From assembly GCA_021792485.1 (NCBI GenBank), contig JAJYUO010000006.1, positions 1-18,412 of the forward strand: a DNA stretch of 18,412 nucleotides. The letters are read 5' to 3'. The notes under the pieces were generated by a model. It ran no database searches. It saw only the letters and a list, made by a program, of their open reading frames with translations, and was not told the origin of the DNA. This document shows, in pieces, positions 6,962 through 14,133 of this stretch. How positions within the stretch are numbered: position 1 is the first letter of the stretch; the number at the start of each line of letters is the position of its first letter. Source of the DNA: Thermoplasmata archaeon. Lineage in GTDB: Archaea; Thermoplasmatota; Thermoplasmata; Lutacidiplasmatales; UBA184. The translations under genes and the position numbers were made by a program.

Positions 6962-7521
6962 AGGGCATGCGCGTGCGCCAAGCGCAGGTGGAAGAGGGGT
7001 AGGAAGAACAGGACCACGCCGGCGTCCAACAGGCCGTAGGAGACCGCGCCCGAATACGAGCCGATGCTCAGGATGCTGAGAAGGGCGAAGAGGACGGAGA
7101 CCAGGAGGACGATGAACGCGGCGAACACGAAGCGCGAGTCGGGAGCCCGCCGACGCTCGCGGACGATGACGAACGCGCTATAGACGAGGAAGTAGAGGGA
7201 GAGCAGGTAGGCGATTGCCTCCGGGGGGGCGAGCGCTCCCGCGGCGATCCCGGACGCCGAGTAGGCGAGGAACTCCCGCCGGAAGTTCTGATAGAAGACC
7301 AAGAAGAGCGCGAGCGCCTCGGCGACCGCCGCGAGGAAGTACGGCCACGCATAGAACGTGCCCAGGACAGCCCCGACGAACGTCAGCACGAAGAGGACGT
7401 AGATCGCCGTGATCGAGAAGAAGCGGCCCATGAGGCGGAACGCGGAGTAGAGCAGGACGACCGCGAACGTCGAGATCGCGAGCCCCGCCACGGCGAGCGA
7501 AAGGAGGACGAGGTCCGCCAC
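6958..7521 (-). CDS. Six-helix membrane protein coupled to a winged-helix regulator
   Basis: This 187-aa protein is not recognised as a named family. Six hydrophobic segments are visible at about 3-27, 36-56, 58-76, 99-119, 130-152 and 158-178. The short loops are basic at Y-Q-N-F-R-R-E-F (77-84) and R-E-R-R-R-A-P-D-S-R (120-130), so those loops are likely cytoplasmic. The start is the GTG at 7521, chosen because a TATA-like AAATACT lies 23 bp upstream. A GGAGG-type purine run is absent on the coding strand, again fitting a leaderless message. The stop overlaps the regulator start by 4 bp. A sensor or membrane anchor for the regulator is the simplest reading, but no sensory domain is seen. 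Confidence 0.8.
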   Translation of the reverse strand: MADLVLLSLAVAGLAISTFAVVLLYSAFRLMGRFFSITAIYVLFVLTFVGAVLGTFYAWPYFLAAVAEALALFLVFYQNFRREFLAYSASGIAAGALAPPEAIAYLLSLYFLVYSAFVIVRERRRAPDSRFVFAAFIVLLVSVLFALLSILSIGSYSGAVSYGLLDAGVVLFFLPLFHLRLAHAHAL

Positions 7522-7540
7522 GCCGAGGGAAGGAGGTTAC

Positions 7541-7547
7541 AGTATTT
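7541..7547 (-). promoter_or_regulatory. TATA-like box of the membrane protein/winged-helix operon
   Basis: Minus-strand AAATACT centred 23 bp before the GTG at 7521, consistent with leaderless transcription of the two-gene operon. Confidence 0.5.
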
Positions 7548-7833
7548 GGGGGTTGGCAGGAGCCGGCAGAGTCGAACGTCGCCGGGGGCTCGAGCACGAT
7601 AGGACGGGACGACTTCTTCGGTGTCCAAGAGGAGGATCCGCGGGGACCCGGAGGCTCAGAGCCCTTGATCGCGAGCGCTGGGTGACTGCTGGGCGATTCG
7701 CTGATGCCGAAATCGCCGAGGATCAACGGCCCGATCTCCTTCCTGCACACCGGGACTCGCGACCTGCGTCCGGTCGCCCGACGAAACCGTACCCGAGACT
7801 CCCGCTACTCCATCATCGAACCGTCGATATAAC
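7548..7833. other. Non-coding spacer between the S-layer and membrane/regulator operons
   Basis: About 290 bases with no convincing gene: the open frames here are short, compositionally biased and lack promoters or family motifs. The one signal is GATATAAC at 7826-7833, which reads as a TATA-like box on either strand. On the plus strand it would direct transcription into the 3' end of the S-layer-like gene as antisense. Confidence 0.5.
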
Positions 7834-7892
7834 GAAAAGAGAGGGAAGGAAAGGGTTGGGCTTCTCCGGTGCCCCCACCGCAAGGCGGGGGC
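7834..7892 (-). terminator. Hairpin plus pyrimidine tract terminating the S-layer-like gene
   Basis: On the minus strand GCCCCCGCC and GGTGGGGGC (7871-7892) form a 9-bp stem closed by a 4-nt loop, with one G-U pair. About 20 nt further on comes a pyrimidine run ending in TTTT (7853 down to 7834). It begins 38 nt after the S-layer stop. The G-U pair becomes an A-C mismatch on the plus strand, which suggests that the minus-strand RNA is the functional one. Confidence 0.55.
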
Positions 7893-7929
7893 ATCTTCGA
7901 CCGGACCGATTCGACCTTGGACCCTCGCT

Positions 7930-10900
7930 TTAGGCGCCGCCGGTGCCGCCACCGCCGGAGCCGCCGCTCGAGCTCGGTCCCTCATACGCCTTCGGAGGAC
8001 GTCCGCCCTGCCCGCCGCCACCGCGCACCAAGAGCACCGCCGCCAGGGCGAGGGTGATGATGATCAGCGCGATCGCCGCGTAGAGCAGGTAGACCGCCGT
8101 GTTGACCTGACCCGAGGTGTTGACGGTCGGGATCTTGCCGACCTGCGCGGTCAGGTTCCCGATCGACGTCTGGACCGTAACGAGACCGTTGCCGATCGAC
8201 GTCACTTGGCCGCTGAGCGTTCCGAGGCTCGTCTGAATCGTCGCGATGCCGCTGTTGATCGACGTTACCGTCGCGTTGATCGCGCTGAGCGAGACCGTGA
8301 TCGCCCCGACGCTCGTCTCGATCTTCGCCACCGTACCGTTCACCGAGGCCAGCGTAGCGTCGATCGCGCTGAGCGAGACCGTGATCGCCCCGACGCTCGT
8401 CTCGATCTTCGCCACCGTGCCGCTGACCGAGGCGACCGACGCGTTAATCGCGCTCAGGGTGGCGTTCATCGTTCCGAACGCCGTGGTGATCTTCGCGACC
8501 AATCCGTTGATCGATACGATCGACGCGTTCAGCTCCGAGAGCGGGACCTTCATCGATGTGGTGACGCTCGAGTTGACCGCCGCCGTGATCTCCGCGATCT
8601 GGCCGGGGCTGATCCCCGTGAGTAGGGCGCCGTTGCCGCTCACCAGTTGCAGGGCGGCCGAGGATGGCTCGGTGTAGCTCGCGATGGTCGTCGTGGTCGT
8701 GCTACCTGAGGTCGTCCAGCTTCCGGTCAGCCCGAGGAGGGAGCCGTACGTGCCCGCGGTGGTCTCCGCTCCGATCACCTGGGTCTGGGCCGTGGTCGAG
8801 AACGGCAGGCCCAGGTAGTCTCCCTCGAAGACGTACGTCACGGTACTGCCCGTCGTTGCGCCGTCCGCGGCCAACGAGAGTCCACTGATGTCGAGGACGG
8901 CATTGGTAACGCCGGCGCTGCAACCCGACAGGGGTACCGCCCCGTTTGCGGCGATCGTGGCTGCGGTGCAGGTCGTCACAACTCCGTTGAAGTTTGCCTC
9001 GGGCGTCAGCGACAGCGTTGTCGCGCCAGTACTCACACCCCAGAGCGCGAGCGTCTGGCTAGCCCCTGCCGGACTGAACGTTGAGGTGCTCGTGGACGGC
9101 GTGCTCTCCGTAGTAGGCGTCGAGTCCGTGAACGGCTGCTCTACGAGCGCACTCGTGCTGGTCGAGGTCGACTGCGTCCAGCTGAACGTCACGAACCAGT
9201 ACGTCCCGGCCGGGTCGTTCGGCATCACGAGCGAGCCTTCGATCGTCGTCACGGCCACGCCCGGGGCCGCGACCGATCCGGACGAGGCCAGTCCCGCGGC
9301 CGGGAACGTCGTGAACGCCGTTCCGTTGAGGTACGCCGTCACCTCGATCGGCCCGTAGTAGTTCGGCGCCGCGGCACCGGGTCCTACCGGTGTGGTGCTC
9401 GGCGTCCAGGAGAACTGCACCAGCTCGGTCGGGAACGCCGTCGTCACTCCCGCCGGATCCACGCCGGTCAGGGTGATCGTCGTGCTCCCCGTCACGGTGA
9501 ACATCGCCGTGGCTGCGACGGTCGTCGTCCCGGTGAGGTCAAGGCTCACCGCGTAGGTCCCAGGCAGAACGGAGGGGACGGCAAAGTTGCCGGTGATAGC
9601 GTTGCTGGCCGTGGCGTGCGCGGTTATCTCATAGGTCGACGCGAAGTAGACGTCGTAGTACTGACCCGCGACGAGGCCACCAGCAGTGGAGATCGAGAGC
9701 GACGCGCCCACCGACCCAGCGTACGCCGACAGTGTGAGGTTGGCGACGATGGTCACAGTCGTGGCTACCGAGGACGAAGTAGAGGTGCCTTTCGCCAAGA
9801 CGAGGAACGCGGAGTAGCTGCCTGCCGGGAGCGTCGGCGTCGAATAGAGTCCGGTGAAGTTAGCGGTGGTCAGCGCCCCCGTGGCGGGAATTGTGAGGGT
9901 GCCCGTTAGGATCTTTCCCAGGCCCGTCTCGTTAGCCAAGCCGCTTGAGGTCGTGGCCCAGAGAGCGACGTTCGCCCCTGGTTCGAGGCCCCAGGCCACG
10001 AACTGGCCCGTGGTGGCGAGGTAGAGCGCTCCTGAGCTCAGGCTGGTGCCCGGAGTCGAGACGACAACCTGATGCGATACGCCGATCGCAGCTGCGAGTC
10101 CCGTACCGGCGTAGCTCACCGAGAACTTGTAGAGCCCTGAGGCAAGAGCCGGGACGGTGAACCCCTTGATGTATGCCGTGCCTGAGGGTGCGCTGAAGGC
10201 GCTGCCCGTGCTGTTAGAGAGTTCCGTCGAGGAGAGAAAGACGTTGTAGCTGTTCGTGATGCCGGGATAGAAGATCATTGCCCCGGCGCTGATGAGGTTC
10301 GTGACGTTCAGGTACGCCGTGGTCCCCGTCTGCCAGGCCGACGCATAGCTGGCAGTGACTTCCGTGAAGGCTGGCGCCCCGATGGCGCTATAGTTCTGGA
10401 CCCCGAGCGCGCCAACGATCGGCGATGCGTGCGTTCCCAGATACACTATCGAGCTGGTTCCTGTCGTGACTGAGGTCAGATAGTTCGGCATGTAGTCGAA
10501 GATCAGCGTCCCGTTCGCCGCGGGAATCCCTCCGGTTCCGGTCGCGTTCATGGAACCCACGGACACCGAGACGAACGCGGCGTTCGAGCCACCTAGCGTA
10601 TCTGTGAAGGGATACGCGGTCGCCGGAGTAAGGCCGTACCCCTTGATCGTGATGAGCCCGTCCGAGGGGATATACTCGCCCTGGCCGTGGGCGGCGACGA
10701 TGTCGGCCCCCGTCGGGTCGACCGCGACGAAGTAACTGTTCACGGCCTGCGTCGTCGAGTTGTAGACGTACAGGTTCTGACTCGGGGCCACCGCGTACGG
10801 CGTATAGGAGCCAGCCGGCATGGCGGGCACCATCGTGGTGGAGGGCAGGGCAGCGTAGCCGAGAGAGCTCGTGGTTGCGGTGCCGATGATGGCCGGCCCG

Positions 10901-12156
10901 AGATAGAAGTCGACGGTGGTTGCCGCGGGGAAGTTGTACACGGTCGCTGTGACCCCTGCGAGGCCTGGATAGTTCCCGTCCGTTCCGTTCGCAGTGGCTA
11001 CGGAGAAGGTGAATCCAAGCGCGGTCGGGTTCGGGGTCGAAATGAAGACCGCGTCACGCGAGTTGATCCCCACGTACGTCGACGACGGCGTGTAGGCTGG
11101 GACCTGGACGTTGGCGGGGCCGATCGTGCTCGTCGCTGGGATTGTGGTGGAGGTCGTCACCGTCACGGTGAACTGGCCCGTCGATGAGACCGTCTGCGAG
11201 GAAGAGGTCGTCCCCGTCTCGTTGTGTGTGCCGGACGCGGCAGAGGTGATGTTGATGGTGTTCCCCTTAATCAGGGCGCCGGCGGCGAACCCGACGCCGG
11301 TGACCTTGAGCTGAGTCGAGGCGGCGCCGTTGTAGAAACCAGGGCTCACCGTGATGGACGGCGTCACCAGGTAGGTGGCGTTTACGGTGATGCCTCCGGG
11401 CGCCGTGGTGTTCTGCGCCCAGAAGGTTTCGGATCCAGCCGGAAGCTGGGGCAGCGTGAAGGTTCCGGAGATCGCGCCCGGGGTCGTCGAAGTCGAGGAG
11501 CCCGCGGTGAACGTGGCAACGAGGGTCCCAAGAGGGGCCGCTTCCGTCAGGCTGACGGTCGACCCATCGCCCCACCCGGTACCTGTTACGGCTACGGTCG
11601 AGCCGGGAGTCCCGGTAGTGGGGTCGAGCGTGAGTGTCGGGGGCGTCGCCACGGTGACCTTTACTGGGGCAGTGTATCCCGTGGTAGATCCTTCGCACGC
11701 GGCACCGTCGGTCGCCGCGATGTAGTATGTTCCGACGGCAGTCACTATGCCATGGACGGTGGCGCTGCCAGCGAACTCAACGGCTACGTTCGACATCGTG
11801 GTGGTCCCCGCCGGCAGCGCGTAACTGCCGACTTGGGCCGATGACACAGAGAAGGAGGTAGTGGCACTGATGCAAAACAGAACGGTCGCTCCGGATGTGA
11901 ATGTCGAGGCGGTCACGAGCGTAGGTGTCGCAATAACGATACCATCAGCGGAACTGAATCCGAAGGTGGTAGGATTCAGCGCCAACGAGTACGGGCTCGA
12001 CACCGGCGGGGCCAGGCCCCCGGCCGTGGACGCGACGGCCGCCCCTCCCGCCGCGCTGGTCGTCAGAACGACCAGGATCGACAGCAGGAACATGGGCACG
12101 ATCAGCGCGGCGAAGATCTTCTTCGTGCGGTTCGCACGGTTGCTCGGTAGAGACAT
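7930..12156 (-). CDS. S-layer-like giant surface protein with Ig-like repeats, heptad stalk and C-terminal anchor
   Basis: A 1408-aa protein. A basic N-terminus and a hydrophobic core at about 13-33 form a signal peptide. The ectodomain is very rich in Thr, Ser, Ala, Gly and Val with many N-x-S/T sequons, and includes Ig/TIG-like units (L-D-P-T-T-G-T-P-G-S-T-V-A-V then G-T-G-W). Residues about 1195-1350 are a regular heptad region of I/V/L positions (A-I-N-A-S-V-A-S-V-S-G-T-V-A-K-I), probably an extended trimeric or dimeric stalk. A single membrane helix at about 1353-1376 and a Gly/Ser-rich tail (1377-1408) end the protein. The frame continues upstream to 12447. I chose the ATG at 12156 because the signal peptide begins there and a TATA-like box and GAGG precede it. 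Role inferred: main cell-envelope lattice or stalk protein. A large adhesin is the alternative. Confidence 0.75.
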   Translation of the reverse strand: MSLPSNRANRTKKIFAALIVPMFLLSILVVLTTSAAGGAAVASTAGGLAPPVSSPYSLALNPTTFGFSSADGIVIATPTLVTASTFTSGATVLFCISATTSFSVSSAQVGSYALPAGTTTMSNVAVEFAGSATVHGIVTAVGTYYIAATDGAACEGSTTGYTAPVKVTVATPPTLTLDPTTGTPGSTVAVTGTGWGDGSTVSLTEAAPLGTLVATFTAGSSTSTTPGAISGTFTLPQLPAGSETFWAQNTTAPGGITVNATYLVTPSITVSPGFYNGAASTQLKVTGVGFAAGALIKGNTINITSAASGTHNETGTTSSSQTVSSTGQFTVTVTTSTTIPATSTIGPANVQVPAYTPSSTYVGINSRDAVFISTPNPTALGFTFSVATANGTDGNYPGLAGVTATVYNFPAATTVDFYLGPAIIGTATTSSLGYAALPSTTMVPAMPAGSYTPYAVAPSQNLYVYNSTTQAVNSYFVAVDPTGADIVAAHGQGEYIPSDGLITIKGYGLTPATAYPFTDTLGGSNAAFVSVSVGSMNATGTGGIPAANGTLIFDYMPNYLTSVTTGTSSIVYLGTHASPIVGALGVQNYSAIGAPAFTEVTASYASAWQTGTTAYLNVTNLISAGAMIFYPGITNSYNVFLSSTELSNSTGSAFSAPSGTAYIKGFTVPALASGLYKFSVSYAGTGLAAAIGVSHQVVVSTPGTSLSSGALYLATTGQFVAWGLEPGANVALWATTSSGLANETGLGKILTGTLTIPATGALTTANFTGLYSTPTLPAGSYSAFLVLAKGTSTSSSVATTVTIVANLTLSAYAGSVGASLSISTAGGLVAGQYYDVYFASTYEITAHATASNAITGNFAVPSVLPGTYAVSLDLTGTTTVAATAMFTVTGSTTITLTGVDPAGVTTAFPTELVQFSWTPSTTPVGPGAAAPNYYGPIEVTAYLNGTAFTTFPAAGLASSGSVAAPGVAVTTIEGSLVMPNDPAGTYWFVTFSWTQSTSTSTSALVEQPFTDSTPTTESTPSTSTSTFSPAGASQTLALWGVSTGATTLSLTPEANFNGVVTTCTAATIAANGAVPLSGCSAGVTNAVLDISGLSLAADGATTGSTVTYVFEGDYLGLPFSTTAQTQVIGAETTAGTYGSLLGLTGSWTTSGSTTTTTIASYTEPSSAALQLVSGNGALLTGISPGQIAEITAAVNSSVTTSMKVPLSELNASIVSINGLVAKITTAFGTMNATLSAINASVASVSGTVAKIETSVGAITVSLSAIDATLASVNGTVAKIETSVGAITVSLSAINATVTSINSGIATIQTSLGTLSGQVTSIGNGLVTVQTSIGNLTAQVGKIPTVNTSGQVNTAVYLLYAAIALIIITLALAAVLLVRGGGGQGGRPPKAYEGPSSSGGSGGGGTGGA
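8278..8418 (-). repeat. 84-bp tandem duplication encoding a 28-residue (four-heptad) stalk repeat
   Basis: Positions 8278-8334 and 8362-8418 are identical over 57 bases at an 84-bp offset, with close similarity in the interval between them. The encoded unit contains G-T-V-A-K-I-E-T-S-V-G-A-I-T-V-S-L-S-A-I twice. Diverged copies of the same 28-residue period lie on both sides. Near-identity at third codon positions indicates a recent duplication. Confidence 0.85.
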
Positions 12157-12193
12157 CGGTCTCGGGTCCTCAGTCGGGCCAGATTTCTCCTGA

Positions 12194-12203
12194 TACTTAA
12201 GCT
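12194..12203 (-). promoter_or_regulatory. TATA-like box of the S-layer-like gene
   Basis: Minus-strand GCTTAAGTAT-type AT-rich island in GC-rich DNA. A start site about 25 bp on would leave a leader of roughly 17 nt containing GAGG (12169-12172) before the ATG at 12156, so this highly expressed gene may use a ribosome-binding site. Confidence 0.45.
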
Positions 12204-12351
12204 TAGGGAACGACTCGTCCCGGTACCGAGAGGGATGGTGCGCCACCACATGTTGACGGGTTGATTTGGCAACCGTGGAAGGCCGATCTCGGGAGGGCGT
12301 GAGCTCGCCTTGCACAATCGGTGGCACACCCCCGCCCGCGGGTCGTGCGAC

Positions 12352-12797
12352 GAGGGTGGCGAAAGGATTGTCTATGACCAAGTCATCATGCTCACCCGGT
12401 ACTGGCTCGCCATGCCGCTCGCACCCGAAATTCAGAGATTTCCACACGGTTCATCGATGAGACGCTAAGGGCGATTCACCATGAAGCTCAAGCTCGCCAC
12501 CTTCGGATCTCGCCGGGGTTGGACGAAAGGTTTCGCTAGGTGTTGGCCGAAGAGTTGGAGGCAAGCGCCCACAAGCTCGACGTCGATCGAGAGTCTCTCG
12601 GTATCGAATCCTTGGACCGGCTCGAGAGTCTTTCATTGATTCCGAACGCGCGTGGTGCGGGACCTCCCCACGAGCTCGCCCGCCTCGTCGTGCAGAATGC
12701 CGCATACGAAGGTCGCGCCGAGCTTGCAGAGGGCGACATGTACCGGGCATTTGTCGAGGCGGGAAAGCGGTGCTGGCTCGGGTACCCGATCTGCTAG
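12352..12797 (+). pseudogene. Decayed reading frame, possibly the C-terminal part of an AAA-type ATPase
   Basis: The longest intact piece is an 85-codon frame from a GTG at 12540 to the TAG at 12795-12797. Its C-terminus (H-E-L-A-R-L-V-V-Q-N-A-A-Y-E-G-R then E-G-D-M-Y-R-A-F) resembles the helical lid of AAA+ ATPases. In the same frame, directly upstream of an in-frame TAG at 12537-12539, the sequence still reads like protein (F-I-D-E-T-L-R-A-I-H-H-E-A-Q-A-R and P-G-L-D-E-R-F). Around 12430-12450 the protein-like reading appears to jump frame to Y-D-Q-V-I-M-L-T-R-Y-W-L-A-M-P-L-A-P-E-I. A frameshift plus a nonsense codon suggests a dead gene. The 85-aa piece could still be translated as a small protein in an operon with the next gene, which starts one base later. 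The ATPase assignment is weak. Confidence 0.4.
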
Positions 12798-12798
12798 A

Positions 12799-13197
12799 AT
12801 GACCCTCAGTCAGGATGACATCCAGAAGCAATCGATACAACTGACCGCCCGGTACAGCCAGATTCTAACGACGCTGGCCTCCGCAATGATCGCCGGGTTG
12901 CTCGCTTTCTACCACAACATAGCTCAGTCGGTTAACGTGAACTTGACCGTCCTAACGATCGGTCTGGCGATTCTTGCTGGCTCGCTGGTTGCCGGCTTGA
13001 TGGCGTACGGAAACGTGATTTATCGGCTGGTTCAACTGTTTCGCTCTAAAGAGGAATTCAGTACCGAGGACTGGACTTCGGAGGAGAGGGAGCGTAAGAA
13101 AACAATGGCCTACCAAGGAGGCGGCAGGTTCTTTGCGTTCCTGCAGTTCATCGCGTTTGTGATAGGCAACGCCTTGCTGGTTGCGACCTTGGCCTAG
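12799..13197 (+). CDS. Small membrane protein with three predicted helices, unknown function
   Basis: A 132-aa protein, family not recognised. The N-terminus is hydrophilic (residues 1-20, Gln-rich). Membrane segments follow at about 21-42, 48-70 and 111-131. A charged loop of about 25 residues (82-104, rich in Glu/Lys/Arg) sits between the second and third. The longer frame from 12652 overlaps the preceding frame out of register; the ATG at 12799 is preferred because it follows the preceding stop by one base. Base composition is visibly more AT-rich than its neighbours, and codons such as AAA, AAT and ATA appear more freely, which hints at separate ancestry. It ends three bases before the convergent nucleotidyltransferase gene. 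Confidence 0.6.
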   Translation: MTLSQDDIQKQSIQLTARYSQILTTLASAMIAGLLAFYHNIAQSVNVNLTVLTIGLAILAGSLVAGLMAYGNVIYRLVQLFRSKEEFSTEDWTSEERERKKTMAYQGGGRFFAFLQFIAFVIGNALLVATLA

Positions 13198-13200
13198 CGC

Positions 13201-13473
13201 TCATACGGGCACGGCCTCCGCATCGACCTGGGGACGAATCGCCCAGTGCACTGCGTCCAGCGCGACGAGGTCCACGTTCCGTCCGAGGACCTTCCGGAGT
13301 TCGATGGGCATCTGCAGCCACGCCAGCGGTTTCCGGTCGGGCCCCCATTCTACGAGCAGATCGAGATCGCTATCGGGGCGCCCCTCGTGGCGTCGAATGG
13401 AGCCGAAGATGCGGAGCCGGCGGACCCCGTAGCGTCGAGCGATCTCCAGCACCTCCCGCCGGTGAGGGTTCAC
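13201..13473 (-). CDS. Minimal MNT-type nucleotidyltransferase, no HEPN partner seen
   Basis: A 90-aa protein of the usual length for the MntA/minimal nucleotidyltransferase group. Helix 1 (H-R-R-E-V-L-E-I-A-R-R-Y-G-V) leads into the strand L-R-I-F-G-S, then GS-x10-D-x-D is intact (R-P-D-S-D-L-D-L-L-V-E-W), followed by a helix and N-V-D-L-V-A. I chose the GTG at 13473 because homologues begin about ten residues before this helix; the frame is open further upstream to 13734, but that part is Arg/Glu-rich and shadow-like. HEPN genes normally follow in the same operon, but here a plus-strand gene ends three bases past the stop, so no partner exists downstream. It may be orphaned or may act with the HEPN system at 619-1826. 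Confidence 0.75.
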   Translation of the reverse strand: MNPHRREVLEIARRYGVRRLRIFGSIRRHEGRPDSDLDLLVEWGPDRKPLAWLQMPIELRKVLGRNVDLVALDAVHWAIRPQVDAEAVPV

Positions 13474-13688
13474 GACCTCTTCGGGGCCTCCAGCGACGAA
13501 TCGCGCGGGCGAGCGGATCGCCGAGTTCCCTCGGTCCTCAACGACCCGTGGCGCCGGCGCAACTCCTCCCGGCCGTGCGTGAGGGCCAACTCGACCCCTC
13601 TCGTCGGCACCGCGGATCTCACTGTGATGGTCGTCGCGGCCGGCATCGTTCCGAGACTCGGGTTCCCTCCCGCGACCCTCTGACTCAC
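13470..13688 (-). CDS. Possible small gene overlapping the minimal nucleotidyltransferase start
   Basis: A 72-codon frame whose TGA overlaps the GTG of the nucleotidyltransferase by 4 bp, the same geometry as the other coupled gene pairs in this window. It contains a strand-like T-T-I-T-V-R-S-A, but the rest is Arg/Gly/Ser-rich. No TATA box or family match is seen. A chance open frame in GC-rich DNA is at least as likely. Confidence 0.2.
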   Translation of the reverse strand: MSQRVAGGNPSLGTMPAATTITVRSAVPTRGVELALTHGREELRRRHGSLRTEGTRRSARPRDSSLEAPKRS

Positions 13689-13906
13689 GGTCCGCGGGCG
13701 ACGGTTCTACCGTCCGGCGCCGGTCCTCTTCCATGGCCGGCCGCGTCGCCGGCCCAGGGACGGTACCGGCTCGACCGCGGTGAACCCCGTGCCCGCTATT
13801 TCTCCCCCGAGTCCCTCATGTGTGGGGGGTAGACCGTAATCGAGCCGAAGGGAGCGGTGGAACTCGTAGGAGAGCCTTGCTCGGAACGCCGCCCCCCGCC
13901 AGCGTG

Positions 13907-13947
13907 TTTCAAATAGTCAGCCCGACGGTCGGGTGATACAGGTGCGA
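13907..13947 (+). promoter_or_regulatory. TATA-like box, palindrome and ribosome-binding site of the 55-aa cysteine-rich gene
   Basis: TTTCAAATAG at 13907-13916 is the TATA candidate. An inverted repeat, CCCGACGGTCGGG (13921-13933), lies just downstream, where a repressor would block initiation. A start site near 13937 would leave a short leader carrying AGGTG (13940-13944), complementary to the anti-Shine-Dalgarno CACCT, eight bases before the GTG at 13953. Confidence 0.45.
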
Positions 13948-13952
13948 TCCAC

Positions 13953-14120
13953 GTGTGCGGGAACTGTTTGGACCCTATGGGAAATCCGCTCGCAGGATGC
14001 GGGTGCAGTCTCCCGTATTTCTGCTTCCAAGCGAACCCGCCGTATCCCAACCCGATGTGCTCAACCGGGTGGAGCTGCCCTAGATGCGGGCACTGCAACG
14101 TGTACTATGGCCCTTGGTAG
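13953..14120 (+). CDS. 55-residue protein with nine cysteines, possibly metal-binding
   Basis: The frame from the GTG at 13953 to the TAG at 14118-14120 encodes 55 residues, nine of them Cys: C2-x2-C5, C16-x-C18, C24, C36, then C42-x2-C45-x2-C48. The last motif is C-P-R-C-G-H-C. It is also rich in Pro, Tyr and Trp and ends in Y-Y-G-P-W. No named family is recognised. The pattern fits a two-zinc mini-protein or a rubredoxin/zinc-ribbon-like fold; a disulphide-rich peptide is less likely because no signal sequence is present. The upstream frame is closed by a TAG at 13913-13915 and offers no ATG, so the GTG with its AGGTG site is the only good start. It is a single gene with its own promoter and a hairpin at its stop codon. 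Confidence 0.65.
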   Translation: MCGNCLDPMGNPLAGCGCSLPYFCFQANPPYPNPMCSTGWSCPRCGHCNVYYGPW

Positions 14121-14133
14121 GTGTACCCAAGGG
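14111..14133 (+). terminator. Hairpin spanning the stop codon of the cysteine-rich gene
   Basis: CCCTTGG (14111-14117) and CCAAGGG (14127-14133) form a perfect 7-bp stem around a 9-nt loop that contains the TAG stop. No U-tract follows, so it may be a transcript end or a structured 3' element. Confidence 0.4.

Noticed and set aside
12157..12447. N-terminal extension of the S-layer-like protein by 97 residues
   Set aside because: The signal peptide begins at the ATG at 12156 and a TATA-like box lies inside the extension.
12537..12539. TAG as a pyrrolysine codon
   Set aside because: A frameshift is also suspected nearby, TAG is a normal stop for several genes here, and no Pyl genes are in view. 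Decay is simpler.
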